A DNA stretch of 7,831 nucleotides, taken from assembly GCA_046735265.1 (NCBI GenBank), contig JBKPSZ010000358.1, forward strand, positions 1 through 7,831, written 5' to 3'. Shown piece after piece: positions 6,271-7,831 of the stretch (position 1 is the first letter of the stretch; every line of letters begins with the position of its first letter). This stretch comes from DATBFU01 sp046735265. GTDB lineage: Bacteria; Acidobacteriota; Thermoanaerobaculia; UBA5066; Gp7-AA6. A model generated the notes under the pieces. The model saw only the letters and a list, made by a program, of their open reading frames with translations. It had not been told where the DNA came from and made no database searches. Both the position numbers and the translations under genes were made by a program.

Positions 6271-7723
6271 GCACGCGCTCTTCGACGTAAGGGAAGAACG
6301 GATTCCAGGTGATCCGGAGGAAGTCGCCGGGCGAGACGGTGAGCACGGACCTCTCGCCGCGCGGCGCGAGGACCCCGAGGTGGATGCCGGCGCCCTGCGC
6401 CGAATCGGGCTCGCCGCCGTAGAGCGTGTCGTCGGAGGGGAAAGGCACGGCCACGTGCGAGAGGGAGTAGACGGCAGTCGGCCAGGAGAGATGGAGTGGC
6501 CGGCTCGCCGGGGTCTCCGATCCCGCCGCGATCCGCCGCTCGGCGACGTCGAGCGTGTCGGGCCCCTCGTTGGCGATGACGGTGATCGCGTAGCGGCGGC
6601 GCGTCGGCGACGAGAGCCGCTTCAGGAGCTCTTCCGAAGCCGGCTGGAGGAACGGGCGGGCGCGCGCCGAGCGGTTGACGTCGAAGAGAACGAGCTCGCT
6701 GCCGTTGTCCGGAAGCGCATCGAAGAGTCTCGTGGACACCGCGTCGGTCAGAACCGTCGCGTCCACGAGGGACTGAAAGGCGAGAACGGGCGGCATCGCC
6801 CCGAGACGGCCCGCCTGCCCGAGCCGCTCGATCTGCCTTCGGATCTCGTCGGTCAGGCGCGACGTCTGGTATCCCGCGTTCGCCGGGAACGAGTTGTACT
6901 TGTACGGGTTGTACTCGGGGAGCACGTCGAGCCATCGCGCCTTCTCGAAGATCGGGATGACCGCGAGCCGGCCCACGAAGCGGGCCAGCCCGGCGGCCGG
7001 CGTGACGCCGATCATGGGCGAGAGCAGGACGATGCGGGCCGGCGCCGGGAGCGCGGCGCCTTCCGCGACGTCGAGCGCGTACTGGACGACGAGCGCTCCG
7101 CCGTTGGAGTAGCCGACGAGATAGAGCGGTTTGCCCTCACCGATCCGGCTCCGAACGTGTCGGGCGCCGACGCGTGCGGCGGCGCGCCAGTCTTCCCACT
7201 GGACCTTCGTCAGCGCTCCCGGGACGGTTCCATGGCCCGGCATCCGGAGCGACAGCGAATAAATGCCGCGGTCGCGGAGGATTTCCGCGAGCCGCCGCAT
7301 GCTGTAAGGAGCGTCCGTCAGCCCATGGATCAGGAGCGCGCCGCCGCGAATCTCGGGCGGCGCGAGCTCGTACGTGCGGTTCCAGTCGCGAGGGAAGCGG
7401 CTCGGGCTCGAGAGACTCCCGGCGAAGTATCGGTTGGAGAGGGTCCGGTCCTCGGGCGCCAGGCGCTCCTCGACCTGTTCGTGAACCTCCCGGAAGACCT
7501 GATCCTCGCGGTGCAGGTAGTCCTCCAGAGTGAACGACTCCCTCATTTCCGCGGCGTGCAGCTCCGACGGGGGGACGAACCGGTGCCAGGGCTTCAAGTA
7601 GGGCGGCCGACTCGATTCCCAGAGTCGCAAGCCCACGATCGTCAGCAGGATGACCGCAACGAGGATGGCGGCGCGGCGGAGCCAGCGGGGGAGGAAGTCC
7701 CGGAATCCTCCGCCGGTGCGCAT
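6251..7723 (-). CDS. Membrane-anchored alpha/beta hydrolase (serine aminopeptidase S33/monoacylglycerol-lipase-like)
   Basis: This 490-residue protein is an alpha/beta-hydrolase-fold serine hydrolase. After a basic start, residues about 18-35 form one hydrophobic segment, most likely a signal anchor that leaves the catalytic domain in the periplasm. Fold motifs in order: LLIHGLTDAPYSM (130-142, with the HG oxyanion motif at 133-134), RMPGHG (160-165), and the nucleophile elbow GYSNGG (204-209, serine S206). FQSLVDATVLTDAV (316-329) offers D321 as the acid, and SLSHVAVPFPSDDTLYG (420-436) offers H423 as the catalytic histidine. The triad therefore looks complete. About 100 residues separate the acid and the histidine, far more than in small lipases. 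Candidate substrates are lipid or peptide esters; none can be fixed. I chose ATG 7723 rather than the upstream in-frame TTG 7810 because the extra 29 residues are polar and the TTG overlaps the promoter. ATG 7723 lacks a clear ribosome site. It is the first gene of an operon with the channel. Confidence 0.91.
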   Translation of the reverse strand: MRTGGGFRDFLPRWLRRAAILVAVILLTIVGLRLWESSRPPYLKPWHRFVPPSELHAAEMRESFTLEDYLHREDQVFREVHEQVEERLAPEDRTLSNRYFAGSLSSPSRFPRDWNRTYELAPPEIRGGALLIHGLTDAPYSMRRLAEILRDRGIYSLSLRMPGHGTVPGALTKVQWEDWRAAARVGARHVRSRIGEGKPLYLVGYSNGGALVVQYALDVAEGAALPAPARIVLLSPMIGVTPAAGLARFVGRLAVIPIFEKARWLDVLPEYNPYKYNSFPANAGYQTSRLTDEIRRQIERLGQAGRLGAMPPVLAFQSLVDATVLTDAVSTRLFDALPDNGSELVLFDVNRSARARPFLQPASEELLKRLSSPTRRRYAITVIANEGPDTLDVAERRIAAGSETPASRPLHLSWPTAVYSLSHVAVPFPSDDTLYGGEPDSAQGAGIHLGVLAPRGERSVLTVSPGDFLRITWNPFFPYVEERVRGWIGS

Positions 7724-7809
7724 CCCGGGATCATAGCCGCGTCGCGCATCTCGCCTCCCCTTCCCGTTCGGGAGGTCCGCTCCGGGAACCGCTCGGATCC
7801 GAAGGGCCA

Positions 7810-7818
7810 ACTATATCA
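7810..7818 (-). promoter_or_regulatory. Extended -10 promoter element for the hydrolase-channel operon
   Basis: Read on the minus strand, these bases are TGATATAGT: an extended TGn motif followed by TATAGT, which matches five of six positions of the sigma-70 -10 consensus. Transcription would begin near 7803, leaving a leader of about 80 bases before ATG 7723. The -35 position falls beyond the window edge and cannot be judged. The element stands out because the surrounding DNA is very GC-rich. Confidence 0.5.
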
Positions 7819-7830
7819 CTTCTGATATAG
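7811..7830. repeat. Perfect AT-rich inverted repeat, probable repressor operator
   Basis: Two perfectly complementary eight-base arms, CTATATCA (7811-7818) and TGATATAG (7823-7830), flank a four-base centre CTTC. The arms are AT-rich inside GC-rich DNA and overlap the -10 element of the hydrolase operon. A dyad at this position is typical of the binding site of a dimeric repressor. As RNA it would be a weak AT stem without a following T-run, so a terminator is unlikely. Mirror symmetry also puts a TGATATAGC on the plus strand, so it might serve a divergent gene beyond the window. The regulator is not in the window. Confidence 0.6.
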
Positions 7831-7831
7831 C

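Noticed and set aside
6267..6935. An upstream extension of the channel frame to 6935
   Set aside because: The extra 223 residues lie wholly within the hydrolase gene in another frame and are Arg-rich. The lipoprotein-like signal right after ATG 6266 (or GTG 6254) marks the real N-terminus.
6143..7825. A 560-codon plus-strand frame opposite the hydrolase
   Set aside because: It has a biased Arg/Glu/Val composition and no motifs, whereas the minus strand carries the full alpha/beta hydrolase triad.
1..7831. A defence, mobile or biosynthetic system
   Set aside because: No integrase, transposase, terminal repeat, CRISPR-like repeat, toxin-antitoxin pair or biosynthetic enzyme cluster is visible. 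All five genes fit common housekeeping or accessory families.

Overview
The window is strongly GC-rich bacterial chromosome, with heavy G/C bias at third codon positions; that bias is why long spurious reading frames run opposite most of the real genes. No ribosomal RNA or other taxonomic marker is present. A secreted DUF5117/DUF4953-type zincin, a GMC oxidoreductase and a large MscK-like channel in very GC-rich DNA would suit an environmental Acidobacteriota-like or related soil/sediment lineage. That placement is inference only. I see no mobile element, CRISPR array, tRNA, rRNA or phage gene.

Layout from left to right. (1) The 3' end of a GMC-family flavin oxidoreductase on the plus strand (1-576, cut by the window edge). 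(2) A MOSC-domain protein of the YiiM type on the minus strand (about 630-1208), convergent with the GMC gene across 53 bases. (3) A short divergent intergenic region (about 1209-1300). (4) A large exported zinc metalloprotease on the plus strand (1301-3793). (5) An MscK/MscS-type mechanosensitive channel with a lipoprotein-like signal on the minus strand (3756-6266), whose 3' end overlaps the 3' end of the protease gene by 38 bases. (6) Upstream of the channel, and overlapping its start, a membrane-anchored alpha/beta hydrolase on the minus strand (6251-7723). (7) At the right edge, an AT-rich perfect inverted repeat (7811-7830) that overlaps a good extended -10 promoter element for the hydrolase.

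How the genes relate. The hydrolase and channel form a two-gene, probably translationally coupled, operon read leftwards from the promoter/operator at 7810-7830. Both products are predicted to sit in the cell envelope: a single-pass anchored serine hydrolase and a multi-pass channel with a large periplasmic coiled-coil domain. An envelope or osmotic-stress role for the pair is plausible but inferred. The protease and MOSC genes are divergent and share a 92-base promoter region; nothing suggests they work in one pathway. All five genes belong to recognisable families. I found no convincing new multi-gene system. The items most worth a second look are the operator-like palindrome, the hydrolase-channel coupling, and the lipobox on the channel.
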